From the NCBI GenBank assembly GCA_025399215.1, contig MU621125.1:1-64000 (forward strand): a stretch of DNA of 64,000 bases, written 5' to 3'. Source of the DNA: Globomyces pollinis-pini. Its lineage: Eukaryota > Chytridiomycota > Chytridiomycetes > Rhizophydiales > Globomycetaceae. Position numbers and translations under genes: made by a program. This document shows, in pieces, positions 44,398-55,522 of this stretch (positions within the stretch are counted from its first letter, which is position 1; each line of letters starts with the position of its first letter). The notes beneath the pieces were generated by a model. The model searched no databases and was not told where the DNA came from. It worked only from the letters and a program-made list of their open reading frames with translations.

Positions 44398-46683
44398 TTA
44401 GTCGGCTGTGATCAATTGATTTGACATTGCTGGGTCAGATCCGAAGTTGAGGTAGTCTTGATTGGATGTGATGGATTCATCATCATCATAATCGTCGTAT
44501 GGATCACGTACTGGGATTGGTGGAGGTTGGTAATCGTCTATATGTGGCAGCTCTTCCATAACTGGTGGATCCGGCTGGAACTCATCTATGGCGGTGTCAG
44601 GAACTAATTCTGGTAATGGTTCCAGCCCTTGTGCGCGATATGTTACTAGTGGGGTTAATGGATCATTAGGGACTGCTATGATAGGTGTTTGGTCAATGGT
44701 AACGATATCCTCAATGACATGGGTAGGAGCTGCTTGATCTTTAGTATGGGTGATAGCAACCGGTATACGAATCTCCACCTTCTTTTTAATAGGGGTGGGA
44801 GTCATTCTTCGTTTTGTCAGGTCCTTTTGTTTTCGTTGTCCTAATTGGATGCATTCCGATATTTTAGTAATTGTACTTGGGTCAATTGCAACAGACAAGC
44901 ATCGTCCCTTTTCCAGTGCTGAATCTGTCCTGAGATCTTTAGCATCATGATTTAAAGGCATTAATTGTTTCAAGTAATAGGGTTCCAATTTTTTTGGTAT
45001 TGGTTTAATAAAACCGTCTTGTCCTGGATCAAACAATGCCAAATACTCTGCTGTTTTCAAACGATGGCTATTAATGGGCTTCAGCAACGGAAAGGAGACT
45101 TGTGTTTTAATCAAATCTATTTCACGTTTGATTTTGAATTGTGTCAGTCGTTTATATTTTTCTGTTTTTTGCTTCATGATTGATTCGGTGATGCCACGAG
45201 AACGGGGTAGTGGTTGGGTATGTGAGCAAATCACTCGTTCAATAGGTGGAGTTGTAGGTTTTTGTATTTTTTGAGCGTTCGCTCTTGATATGGGTCTAGC
45301 ATCTAGTGATGGGAATATCGGTCCTTTGCATTGAATTTCTTCTTCTCTGAACCAAACTTTCAATTTCTTTTTCTGGTCAGTCTCCTTCACTTCCTTGACT
45401 TTCACTATATCCCATTAATTGATTAGTCTTCCTTACCTTCGGAAAACAATCCCTTATTAGTTAATAACATGCTCAATTCGTTTTTTTTATCTGGAATTGT
45501 AATTAATTCCAGCGATTTCTTTTCTCTGGGCGTCTTTGGTTTGATTCTTGTCTTTTCAAGCGATTTTTGATAAACTGAAATAGCTTCTGTAATAATCTGG
45601 TCTCGGTTTTTCACAATTGGAATATGACTGGGACAACTTACTCCTTCTCCAAACGTTCGACATTCAGATGGCTCGTATGTTCTTGTTGAATCAAAATGTC
45701 GGATGATTTTAGGTATCCGTGATTGGAATGGTTTTTTAATCTCTGTGTTTTTAATTTCTGGTGCTGTTGAATGTATCGGCTCTTGTTCGTGCAAATGTAC
45801 AGTCACTTTAGTTTCTACAAATACTTGATTATCGTCATATTGGTCGGATGGTAGAGAAGGATGTACTTGTCCATCTCGATCCGTCAGCATTTCAATGATA
45901 TTGAAACTGGATTTATCTCGATTAAAGACGATTTCATTTGTTTGAATTTCAATTGATTTTGGTAAATGCTGGAATTGAACAGATACCTGTTGATAAATTC
46001 TTTGATGGTTTTATATCCTTACCTCAATACCGTCATAAGTGTTTATATCAACTACACATGGTTCATCGTGGAATGAAACTTGTTTTTGTTGTTCCTTGTC
46101 GATTAACTGTGTCTGAGTGAATGACGTGTTCCCATCATTGATTTGGCTACTGAGTAATATTTCGTTTGATGGGTTTTCATTCTGATTTATTATTATGGTT
46201 TCCAATGTTGTAGATTGACCATGAACATCATCGGTTCTTTCAATTTCATTCGTTATGATAGTGGTTGCGAACACTTGTTCCATTTGGTCAATATCAGTAT
46301 CAATAAGTGAGTCTTGGTCCCTCCTAAATCCAGCATTATCAGTTTTATATATCCTATCTGGGGTGTGACCATCATTAAAATTTTCCGTTATTTCCATTGA
46401 CTGATACTCGATTGGTTTTGTAATTGAGTCTGAAGTTTGGTTTTCATCATTATTCACGGTGTTTAATTCAATATGAATCATACTTGAGTCCAGTGGTTCT
46501 ATTGAATGGATCTCAATTTGCTCTGCCCCTATGGTTATTACTGAATCTAATATTACTCTCTTCTGCTTCGTTATCGTAATTTATATTGGTTTTTGAAGTA
46601 TTGTATGTGACTATTATTTCTTCATCTTGATCATTGGAATGAGTTGATGAATCATCATCTGCTAGTAACGCTTTTAAATCCAT
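44398..46683 (-). CDS. Large hypothetical, mostly disordered acidic/Pro-rich protein
   Basis: Exons 46683-46557, 46528-46023, 45986-45437 and 45404-44398 (introns 28, 36 and 32 nt) encode 729 residues. The N-terminal third is acidic and Asn/Thr/Ile-rich. A central basic segment (PSHIPIVKNRDQIITEAI through KKSLELITIPDKKNELSML) looks ordered. Residues 400-600 are basic and Pro-rich with FDPGQDGFIKPIPKKLEPYY. The tail is acidic (DPYDDYDDDESITS). No family recognised. The ordered central motifs suggest a conserved but lineage-limited protein; a flagellar or scaffold role would be speculation. Confidence 0.7.
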
Positions 46684-47031
46684 TCAATCGAGATATTTCA
46701 GCTAATGGATGTCTTCTATTTTGTGTTGATTTCGGATTTGAATTGAAAAGTATGTAGTTGTTTTGTAATAATATTGTTTGACGGTTGTCTTTGTTTACTA
46801 TGGTGAACAATGTTTACTTTATACTAATTTATAGTGACAATGATTGTGTTGCTCAAAGAATGTGAGATTAAACTAAACAAGGATAGTTGTACAAAGCTTG
46901 AGGATGACTTGATTTCGTGTTGGGTACATTTACATGTACATATCTTGATGGATTTCAAAGGATAGTTTATTTTGACGTCAGTTTTATTAGATAATTTATC
47001 CAATAATTTAGTAATTCGTTAAAAGAGTTGT
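46684..47031. other. Intergenic, 348 bp
   Basis: Between the large hypothetical gene and the small-peptide cluster. No feature recognised; a further decayed peptide gene was looked for and not found. Confidence 0.4.
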
Positions 47032-47178
47032 TCAAGGCGACTTAATTTGCTCCTCCGTTGGTGGTGGTGGTACATTATTCTCCAATGAGCCGTCTCCTTT
47101 TACACCAACAGACCCTCGCTTAACCAAAGACAATGCCAAAACATTCGCAATTAGGATTGATAGAAGGTTTAAATTCAT
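47032..47178 (-). CDS. Small secreted peptide A (48 aa)
   Basis: ATG at 47178. A hydrophobic signal peptide (MNLNLLSILIANVLALS) is followed by VKRGSVGVKGDGSLENN and a PPPP-containing acidic tail. The KR pair just after the signal region is a possible Kex2-type site shared with peptide B. An in-frame upstream ATG at 47259 is less likely as the start because it would bury the signal peptide. One of four tandem minus-strand genes. No known family. Confidence 0.55.
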   Translation of the reverse strand: MNLNLLSILIANVLALSLVKRGSVGVKGDGSLENNVPPPPTEEQIKSP

Positions 47179-47360
47179 TTTCAGTTTGTAAAATGAAAGA
47201 AACTGGCGAATTACCACGATTAAGATGTACCACGATACCGTTAGATGTAAAATATCCATGACAGTAATCCATCAATCATCAAGAAACACCATCTCAATCA
47301 ATTATCAAGTTAAATAACATGTAAGATGAGCTGATGTGTTTTTATTGTTTGGAACATACA

Positions 47361-47510
47361 TTACACATTTTGGTCATTATCTTTTGGACTTTCGGTTTTT
47401 GGTGCTCCATCTGTCAAAAATGATCCATCATGTTTGGTTCCCCAATTATCCCCCCTTTTAGATAGTGGTAGTGCGATAGTAGTTATTATCAATAAAAAGA
47501 CCCAATGCAT
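47361..47510 (-). CDS. Small secreted peptide B (49 aa)
   Basis: ATG at 47510. Signal peptide MHWVFLLIITTIALPLS, then KRGDNWGTKHDGSFLTDGAP and an acidic C-terminus. Its KRG...K.DGS pattern matches peptide A. Stop TAA at 47361. Intronless. Second gene of the four-gene tandem array. Confidence 0.6.
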   Translation of the reverse strand: MHWVFLLIITTIALPLSKRGDNWGTKHDGSFLTDGAPKTESPKDNDQNV

Positions 47511-47777
47511 TATGAAAAGTAAAGATGTTTTTTGAACTGTTTATGTGGTTTTGTTTCCACCCTCTTCGATAAACATTTGAGTAAGGAAACACTATAAGTA
47601 TAAAATGCTGTGTATTGCCCGATTATACTCGAAGATTTGTTTCATTTAATATTAATGATTCTTTTCTGTATAAATGCGACATTGAATAGATCTAATGAGT
47701 TATGCTATGTAATCATTGTAATAACGTCAAAAAATGATAAAGTACCAATAAAATGTTTATTGTTCCCAACGACAGAG

Positions 47778-47912
47778 CTAAATACTAACATCTACTTTGG
47801 GTACGTTTGCTACATCAGACTTTACACCGCTGCTCACGTCTGCAGTTGGTTGGGGCCACGAACCAGGCAGTCCAAGCACAAGAGTCATTAAGGTTAAGAT
47901 AAATAGATTCAT
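47778..47912 (-). CDS. Small secreted peptide C (44 aa)
   Basis: ATG at 47912. Signal peptide MNLFILTLMTLVLG, then LPGSWPQPTADVSSGVKSD and a short Val/Asp-rich end. The LPG at the signal end is shared with peptide D, and the MNL start with peptide A. Upstream, a CATGGATxxxxACCAC element recurs before peptide D. Confidence 0.55.
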   Translation of the reverse strand: MNLFILTLMTLVLGLPGSWPQPTADVSSGVKSDVANVPKVDVSI

Positions 47913-48064
47913 AATTAATTTGAAAAGAAAATATTCATCGTGGTTACAATCCATGTAGAAATCCACGTTGAACCGTAAATTTAGTGTAACTCAGAACTCA
48001 AAAAAGGAATTATATGGATCATTATAAATGAACAGTAAGTTGAAGGAACAATGATTTATTGCGG

Positions 48065-48202
48065 TTAAATAGATTCATTTTCATTTGTAACTGGAGCATC
48101 TTGGTTAGGTGTAGGATATTGAGGTTTCCAAGGGGATGGCTCAGACGTCCCACCAGGCAGCGCAAATGTTATTGAAATAAGTAATAATTGAAATACTTTC
48201 AT
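48065..48202 (-). CDS. Small secreted peptide D (45 aa)
   Basis: ATG at 48202. Signal peptide MKVFQLLLISITFA, then LPGGTSEPSPWKPQYPTPNQ and an acidic tail. Fourth gene of the array. Tail rich in Pro, Asn and Glu; no cysteine, so no disulfide-stabilised toxin fold is indicated. Confidence 0.55.
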   Translation of the reverse strand: MKVFQLLLISITFALPGGTSEPSPWKPQYPTPNQDAPVTNENESI

Positions 48203-48673
48203 GGTAGTTTTGATAAATGAGGGAACAAAAGTTGTGGTAAAGATCCATGTTTTAGATAGATATCCACAGTTGTTCGTGGTATTCATAAACGACTCTGAAG
48301 GATTATTCATTTAGGTTCTCCTTGTATTTAGCTTCTCTAGAGAAACTCAAGGGCATAGTCATACTTTGACTTTAACAACTAACTTAACAATTACCTCTGG
48401 AGAATTTCAAGAGCTTTTCTAGGCAATTGATATCTTCAATTACTTCTAATACAAAAACGGTGGGAAAATATACAGATTACAAGCATAGTGAATTCTATTA
48501 AGCTCTAAATGGAACATCTAAGTAATTATGAGAAGTAAAGATTAAGGATGGATAAGTCCTCAGCAACGAGACAATTATCCTTCATAATTTAACGCTAAAT
48601 TCTTTCCAATACAATCATTTCAGATCGTGTTTTATTTTGTTTTGTTTTTGGTGATTTTCCTTTCCTTCAAGAT
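48203..48673. other. Intergenic, 471 bp
   Basis: Divergent gap between the peptide cluster and the Zn2Cys6 gene. AT-rich; no further peptide gene found. Confidence 0.4.
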
Positions 48674-50251
48674 ATGGAATCAAGTCAAAAAGTAAAAAGA
48701 AATAAGAGTTGCGGTAATGACTATGTTTCTCTAACGATCAGATAATTGCAGAACAAGGAAGAAAAAATGTGATGGGAATCTAATCTGTGGAGCTTGTAAA
48801 TTGTATGCTGCAAAGTCAAAGACCATAGTACCTCCTTGTACTTATTCCTTCACTTCAATGTAAAAATGAGCATGTTAATCCTTAGAAATGTTACTAAAAA
48901 AGTATCATTGAAACAGAAAGTCAATGAATTAGAATCAAAAGTCACCCAATTGAAAAATTGTATGATTAAAGCGTTATCTCATATCTAGTTGTCAAGGGTT
49001 CAAAAACATTAACTGAAATTGAATCCAATGAATCAATTAAAAGTACTGATGATGAAAACTTTGGACAATCCGTTTCTGATTCTGTAGATGATGATAACAC
49101 TGTACAATTGTATACCGAAAACTCGACAAGTATCTTTACAATTTTGCATTCAAAACTCATGAAGTGTTGGACTCTATTTTCAGATGCAAAACCAGAAGAC
49201 GTGTACAAACTATTCTGTAAAAGTTTAATAATTGATATTAGATGACACAATCGTGCAAGGCAGAAAGTTTGGATATTTCCAAAATGCATCGTTTATATTC
49301 CCAAATGAAGAAATCTTATCAGAAATCATTTCAAATTCAACTCCAGTATTATCAGAACAAGAACAAAAACAAGCTGGAATACTTTGGAATTTATGTTTAA
49401 AGATCGATAATTTTCAAAAGGTTGTGTTTTCCCAGAATTTTATTATTTTGGAGCCAGGAATATATTCCCATTACAACTTACCAGTCTCGATGAATTCTGT
49501 ATCAGATAATGATTTAACGAATGGAATACTTTCCGATTTGACATCTGTCGTTGTGGAGTCAGAGGATAAAAATCAACTAACATTATTGGAGACTCAAAGA
49601 AAGTTTATAAGATTACATCGTTGGATGCTTCATCTAGAATCACTATTAACACCCGATATTTTATACACCACGGCCGAACTAAGAATGATATTACTTAATC
49701 TACATTACTCTACTTTGGATGTTATCACAACACATTTGTTTGACTCATTTGACCAATTCGCTTCGAAACAGTTTGTTTCTAAAAATTCTAAAGATCTACC
49801 AACGTTTGATTCCAGATTATCATTTGTTGATAAAGCATCTTTACTATTATTGGCCAGTTTGCATTCAACTGCAATTGAAATGAAAGTAGATTTAAAACTA
49901 CCATTAACAAATAACAAAGAAATGAAATCTGATGTATACACATCAACTGAAATTATATTGATATGTTTACGAGCTTACACATATCTCATTTCCACCGAAT
50001 CAGTTACAGAAATTGATCGACATGATCGAAATCCTCTGATGGAGTTGAAAATATTGGAACAATCTTTATCGTTGATGTTTTGTGTTGAAACTTGTAGAGT
50101 ATGTATTAAAAGTAATATTGCAGATATGACACAACAAGTTGAAATTGAAAGTATGGTGAAAAATGTCATGTTTCCATACATTAGTTCGAAAGGTTGGAAT
50201 TGGCCACTAGCTGCATATTTTGGATATAAAATGCAAGGATATTTCTCCTAG
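48674..50251 (+). CDS. Zn(2)Cys(6) fungal transcription factor
   Basis: Five exons (48674-48713, 48742-48859, 48886-48959, 48989-49216, 49242-50251) encode 489 residues. The N-terminal cluster KSCDNCRTRKKKCDG continues to CGACK and CTY with spacing C-x2-C-x6-C-x5-C-x2-C-x13-C. It is followed by a coiled coil (VSLKQKVNELESKVTQLKN) that would dimerise it. The remaining 370 residues are helical and resemble the regulatory middle region of this class. This factor family is fungal. Introns are 25-29 nt; intron 1 cuts the cluster itself and its 3' site was fixed by restoring the second cysteine. Confidence 0.88.
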
Positions 50252-50377
50252 TTGATCATCTGATATGGATACTATTCGGAAAGAGTGTACGATGGCAGTT
50301 TTAATGATATCTCTTGTTCTATTCTAGATCTTTGGTTTCAAGGCCATGAAAAATAAATTGCATGGATTTATAAAGGT

Positions 50378-50506
50378 TTCCCTATTTTCTATATTCGTTA
50401 TACATCCCTGTACTGAACCTAATTACCAAAGAAACGGAAACTCTTCCCTAATTGCTATAGTCGTTCATATGTCCCTTTACTAAACCCAAATACGAAAGAA
50501 ACCGTG
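50378..50506. repeat. Diverged tandem repeat, two units of about 66 bp
   Basis: Two adjacent units starting TTCCCTA (50378 and 50444) share TTCCCTA.TT.CTATA.TCGTT, TCCCT.TACT.AACC and AAAGAAAC, with about 75% identity. They lie in the convergent gap between the Zn2Cys6 gene and SIN1 (50252-50591), which has no other feature I can see. Confidence 0.7.
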
Positions 50507-50591
50507 CTTTGCATATACCAATGCCATACTATAGAAATGAATAGTACAGTCAAAAACGTGATGAATATATTAAAAAGTCAAACAATTTAAT

Positions 50592-52802
50592 TCAAAGTTG
50601 GTTAGATTTGGCATACATTTCCAATACATAAGATATTCTAGCAGACATTTCATCTATAAATAAAATAAGCAAGGTCAAGGTGTTACTGGCAAGTAAAGGA
50701 GTGGATGCCTCAAAATCATAAACTTTAATATCGTTTGGTCTCTGTACTGATAATTTTACATTGGTCCCATTTTTTTTCGTTTGAATACATGATATAATAT
50801 CTTTGATGTTGTATGAAACCTAATGTTGTCAAGTTTGAATTCTTTTTACAGCTGATTTTCCTCGATTAAACACCGTTTTTCCTTCGGTACTATCTAGGTT
50901 GATATATTCACCATCAATAGTTAACGTTCGTTCTTGTTTTCCCATCAGTTGTTTGGAAGTTAATGAGTATTGCTAATCATTAAACGGTATATAATAAATT
51001 ACTTTATACATTGTTCTGTAATCTTCTGAAGTAAATACAAACTTTTCATCTTCTTTGGTTTCTTCTTCATCAGGAGGTCGTAAGAATATATCACCCGCTA
51101 GTATGTTATGATGATTGATTAGCTTACCTCCTCCTCTAGCTCGTTTTAAAACACAGAATTCAATTGCTTCCAGAGCCTGTAGTGTCTTATCAAGTGGAAC
51201 ATCCGTTTTCGTATCCGCCATTTTTAATATGTAATCTTTGGAATCATATTTCCGTTTCGTACAGATCCTATTGAATACTTCTTGCATTGTTATATTTAAT
51301 GGCATTTGCATAATCGTTGTCTGTTTAACCTCCAATGTTGAATAAAGGTGAACTTTGAGAAATACTGATGGTATTGAGGGTGATATAGCTTGTTCAGCTT
51401 GATTGGCAGAAGTATCTGATTCTACTTGACCTTCTTGACTTTCCGTTTGTATCGACAATGCTATCATTGATTAATTTCTTAAGGTTACGTTGAAGTGGTA
51501 CTAGTGGTACTAAAGCAAGTTGATCCAGGGCATATTTCTGGATTTTTCTAGTTGGGTCCAATGCTAACATGAATAGCAATGATATTACCTAAACAGATGT
51601 CAAAGATTCGAGAAATAAATACCTGGAAAGTCCTCATCGATTTCTCCATCATCCACAATCCGTAATGCCCACATTTCTACCTTCCAAGCCGTAGTCGGTA
51701 CTGGAGGAGTTATTTTCAAATTGTAATATTCCAATAAACAGTAACCAATCACATCTTTAACCGGTGCATCTCCCTTTACTGCCACAAACATTGGTTTTGA
51801 GGGGTCGTCAGAAAAGGGTAAAGTTAATTTGATCTTGACAGCCTTTGGATCCATTTTTCCACTCTAGAGGTGAATTGAAAAGTGTTTACCACTCCGGCAT
51901 AAAGCATGGCTAGTGGATTATTTAGTGATTCTTTTTTAGACATCATCTGTGTTAATGCCGACAAAACAGGTTTGGAATTGATCACTCCAATATCTACTTT
52001 ACTTATTTTATACTCGACTGTTGTATCTTGTTTTTCTTTTACTGGTACTATTTCTTCCTCTTCTTCCTCTTCTTCCTCCTCATCCTCGATTTCGTCTTGG
52101 GGTTTAACATCTTGGTCTAAAACTACAGATTGCTTTGGGCTATCACTTGATGCTATTTCAGGGTTTCCATTTGATTTCACATTTTCAGTTTGAGAAGGTC
52201 TGAGAGTTAATTCAATTCCTTTTGAAGCAATTTTATCCAAAATCTTTTTGTCTGGTTCGACAGCTGAATTTTGAGCAGATTGACCAGTTGATACAATCCT
52301 AAGTCATCAATACACTAGATATTTACTGAGATAATCTATTATTATTCTGTGATTTTCCTTTTTCAGTTTCGTCATGTTCATTGATTTTTGGTATCGGTAC
52401 ATGATGAATGATTGGTTCATGTGAATATTCTTTTGATGAAAATGCTCGATGTCGTCTTCGTTCCGTGACGTTTTCAATGTTTTGATCTGATGATTTATGA
52501 TACGAGTATTGACGAAACTTTTTAGGAGGAGGTTGTTCATTAGCAAGAAGGGTCATAGATTGTAATTGTTCATTTGATAATTCATTAATGATGATTTGAT
52601 TTTGATACAAGTTTGGTCTACCGAATCCAGATTGTTCATTTGATAGTTGGTAAGCTATATAACCAAATGTATCTGACTTTGGTTGTGATATGATTCCACT
52701 AGCTAAATCTTCTTTTATATTAGTAATTAATATTCTTTGTTGGTATATCTGATTGTTAATTTCTATGATTACTAAATAATCTTGATCTCGTATGAAAGCC
52801 AT
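50592..52802 (-). CDS. SIN1: TORC2 subunit SIN1/Avo1
   Basis: Eight exons (52802-52327, 52298-51890, 51863-51623, 51563-51489, 51460-51003, 50972-50850, 50819-50687, 50653-50592) encode 658 residues. Order of domains is standard: N-terminal MAFIRDQDYLVIIE region, acidic linker, CRIM domain (KIKLTLPFSDDPSKPMFV, ALRIVDDGEIDEDFPALDPT), Ras-binding-like domain (VFLKVHLYSTLEVK, DYILKMADTKTDVPLDKTL) and C-terminal PH domain (MGKQERTLTIDGEYINLD). SIN1 recruits AGC kinases to TORC2. Intron 3 (51622-51564) is a double unit of 34 + 25 nt. Intron 7 (50686-50654) is a stop-free multiple of three; its removal is inferred from PH similarity. Confidence 0.87.
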
Positions 52803-53186
52803 AAGGTATCTTGAATGCTTTCGATTCCGGTTTGGTGTTTATGTTGTATCTGTTTTTTCAAAGAAATTTCATGTCGCGATTGAATTCAATTGACATTTCA
52901 TTAATGAAATGTTAATAACCAACCATTTATTTGATATTACTAGATTGTGAAATTTTATTAAATTATTACTGTGATTAGTTAAGGTTGAATATAAACAAGT
53001 GAATAAGGTAAAAATTACCAGTAGCATTGGTGCAAGACCGTGTCATATGAATAATAAAGTAAGATACCATACTCCATACATTTTATTTAATAATACCTTG
53101 AATATGCTGCTATTAGTACTAAGTAGTAGGGTGGCTTGCAAGGCGTATTTTCAAACACACACCAACATGGAGTTTGTAAAAAAGAA
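52803..53186. other. Intergenic, 384 bp
   Basis: Divergent promoter region for SIN1 and C2H2 paralogue B. AT-rich with no recognised site. Upstream exons of the C2H2 gene cannot be excluded. Confidence 0.4.
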
Positions 53187-54008
53187 ATGATAAACCATGC
53201 TGAAATTCTAATTTCATTAAAGTATCAAACGACTGAATCATTAAAGTATCCATCTGAATCATCAATGTACAATAGAAATGATCATCAATCAATTACAAAT
53301 TTGGATAAATACAATCATATTAAAGATAATCATTCAATTCAAAATACTGTATCAAATCAGCATTCTCTATTTAAAACTTTGAATCAAGAATCTCATCTTC
53401 CTACTATTACTACAGAATACAATCATTCACCATCAAATCATTTTACTCAAACAACTAATGAACATAATAATGTGGTCACCTCAGATGTAAAATTAAAAGT
53501 GTAATGGAATAAATAACTAATATTATAGCACAACAGAGCCTTTACCATCCGGATTTCCTATGAGTTTAAACAAAAGGGTAGATGAACAAGGAAATGTTTT
53601 TTATGATTGCCCATACCCTAATTGTCAAAAAGGTATCAACTCCAATCTAATGATGCAGCATTTACCCGTCCATTTAATCTAAGGTCACATTTCCGAGCAC
53701 ATACTGGTGAACGGCCATTCCATTGTAGTTACCCAGGCTGTACATTGAAATTCTCCAGAAAGTATGATCTAAAACGGCATGACAAATTACACAGGTACAT
53801 AGCAAAGGCAACTAATTGTAGTGGAGTAAAACCATTTGTTTGCCAAGTGTGCTCCAAATCATTTGTTCGTCGCGATTACCTCAGGCGGCATTCTGGACCA
53901 TCCGATACTAATAATGAATCCGAATGTGCACAAATCATGCGACTACGAAAACAACTTGTGGATGAAGTAGCAGGGATAAGTAATGATTCTCAAGTGAATA
54001 AAGATTGA
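53187..54008 (+). CDS. C2H2 zinc-finger transcription factor, paralogue B
   Basis: Exons 53187-53500, 53529-53632, 53659-53794 and 53822-54008 encode 246 residues. A short Asn/Ser/Thr-rich N-terminus precedes three fingers: CPYPNCQKAFTRPFNLRSH, CSYPGCTLKFSRKYDLKRH and CQVCSKSFVRRDYLRRH (last histidine unclear). Exon joins within fingers fall at the same places as in paralogue A (42311), showing common descent. Intron 3 (53795-53821, 27 nt) is a stop-free multiple of three that would insert nine residues between fingers 2 and 3 if retained. Confidence 0.8.
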
Positions 54009-54206
54009 TTTCATTTAAATTTCAAGAATGTAATTTGACAAGAATAATTCATGATGCACGACTATCTCTGTGTCTCTTAGTACATGACTATCTCTTAGAA
54101 AGAGATTGATGAAAAATCCAAATGCTGATAATGTGACCACAAAACACTCCTGTTTCAGATACACAGAAAACCAAATCAGGTAAAACGAAAAAAGCTTTCA
54201 ATTCGA

Positions 54207-55314
54207 ATGGCACCAGCAAACTATGACTGCATATACATCCGTCAAGTCTTATTCCCTAGTCTGAAATTCAGTGACCCTCGAATCACTGATATAAACTGTT
54301 GTACCTACAATCCATCCATCATAAATTGTATCGAAGACAGAGTTATTCAGATTCAGTTGTATAAGAGGAATTTGACTGGTTCCATCCCCGGTACTATCGA
54401 TAGACTCAAATCATTACAATACCTGTCGTTGGGTGGTAATTCATTGTCGGGTGTTGTTCCTGCGTCACTTGGAAACATCACCACTTTGACTTCTTTGTAA
54501 GTTTGCTTGTGACTAAATTTTATAGGTTTCTATATGACAACTTTTTCAATGGTACGATACCTTCCACTCTTGCGGATTTACCTCGACTAACTGGATTGGA
54601 ACTTTCTGGAAATAAAATGTCAGGGCCAATTCCAATGACACTCGTCAATCGTACATTCACTTCCGAACGTATTAATCCGCTCAACAGTATCAGAAATATA
54701 TGCCCTTTTGATAGTCAGTTTTGCTTGGATGATAAAATTGAAGTCCCAAATTGTAAAGAAGTGGTTTTTCCAAAGTGTACAAATGGTAATAACCAATTTA
54801 GTCTTACCTTTTTATAGACTCTAATTTATTATTAACTATATCTATTGTGGTGGCTATTGTAGTAATTATCATATTGAATTGTTTGGCAGTCTTTATGTAT
54901 TTTAGACATTACAATACCTCAGACTTTAATTTCATCGCAAAAAACAAGTCAAAGAAACGAACAGTTCCTCTAGCTTCCAAATCCACCAGTTCGCTGGTAT
55001 CCAAGCGAAGTACAGTTGGATCCACTAGTCCCATCATTTCCAGATCAAGCACAATACGATCAAGCAAGCCATTAGAGCCAAAAGAAAGCTTGCAGGATAT
55101 AACAAAGCCTGAACAACTCGTCATAGCCTCGAATCAATCGGCTTTGAATCGGTCATTGAGTTCTGCAAGTACCATGAATCGTATCGACACCCCAGTGACA
55201 GCCAATGATTTGGATATTGATGAGCAGCATGTGATGGAGTTTTACAAGATCATGAAGTCGAGTGCTAGTATAAAGAGCAAATCATCGATAGGTAACTTGG
55301 AATATGTTGCGTAA
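54207..55314 (+). CDS. Leucine-rich repeat single-pass membrane protein
   Basis: Exons 54207-54496, 54526-54785 and 54818-55314 (introns 29 and 32 nt) encode 348 residues. A cysteine-containing cap is followed by about four plant-like LRRs (NLTGSIPGTIDRLKSL, NSLSGVVPASLGNITT, NFFNGTIPSTLADLPRL, NKMSGPIPMTL). After a second cysteine region comes one membrane helix (LLLTISIVVAIVVIIILNC) and a 150-residue Ser-rich cytoplasmic tail. No kinase domain is present. The N-terminus has no signal peptide at this ATG, so a 5' exon is probably missing from the model. A surface receptor or adhesin role is inferred. Confidence 0.78.
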
Positions 55315-55460
55315 CCATCTAAACACATGGATGGTATCATATGATAGATAGTGAATAGTAATATAAACATAGAATTAAACAATCGATTACATGTATGGTA
55401 TGCCTACACATATGGGTTCACAATAATTTGGAGCTGTATGATATGCTTCGAAACAATTAA

Positions 55461-55522
55461 TGTTTATTCATTGAAAGTATCTCCACAAATATGTTTATTC
55501 ATTGAAAGTATCTCCACAAATA
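55461..55522. repeat. Exact 31-bp tandem duplication
   Basis: Two identical 31-bp copies, 55461-55491 and 55492-55522, each starting TGTTTATTCATTGAAAG. They are intergenic. Perfect identity implies a very recent duplication or an assembly artefact. Confidence 0.95.

Noticed and set aside
47610..47891. Plus-strand 93-codon open frame opposite the peptide cluster
   Set aside because: Overlaps peptide C antisense, and its hydrophobic appearance is not supported by any family or splice context.
49223..49241. A 19-nt intron in the Zn2Cys6 gene
   Set aside because: An upstream GT at 49217 gives a 25-nt intron in the same frame, in line with the rest of the window.
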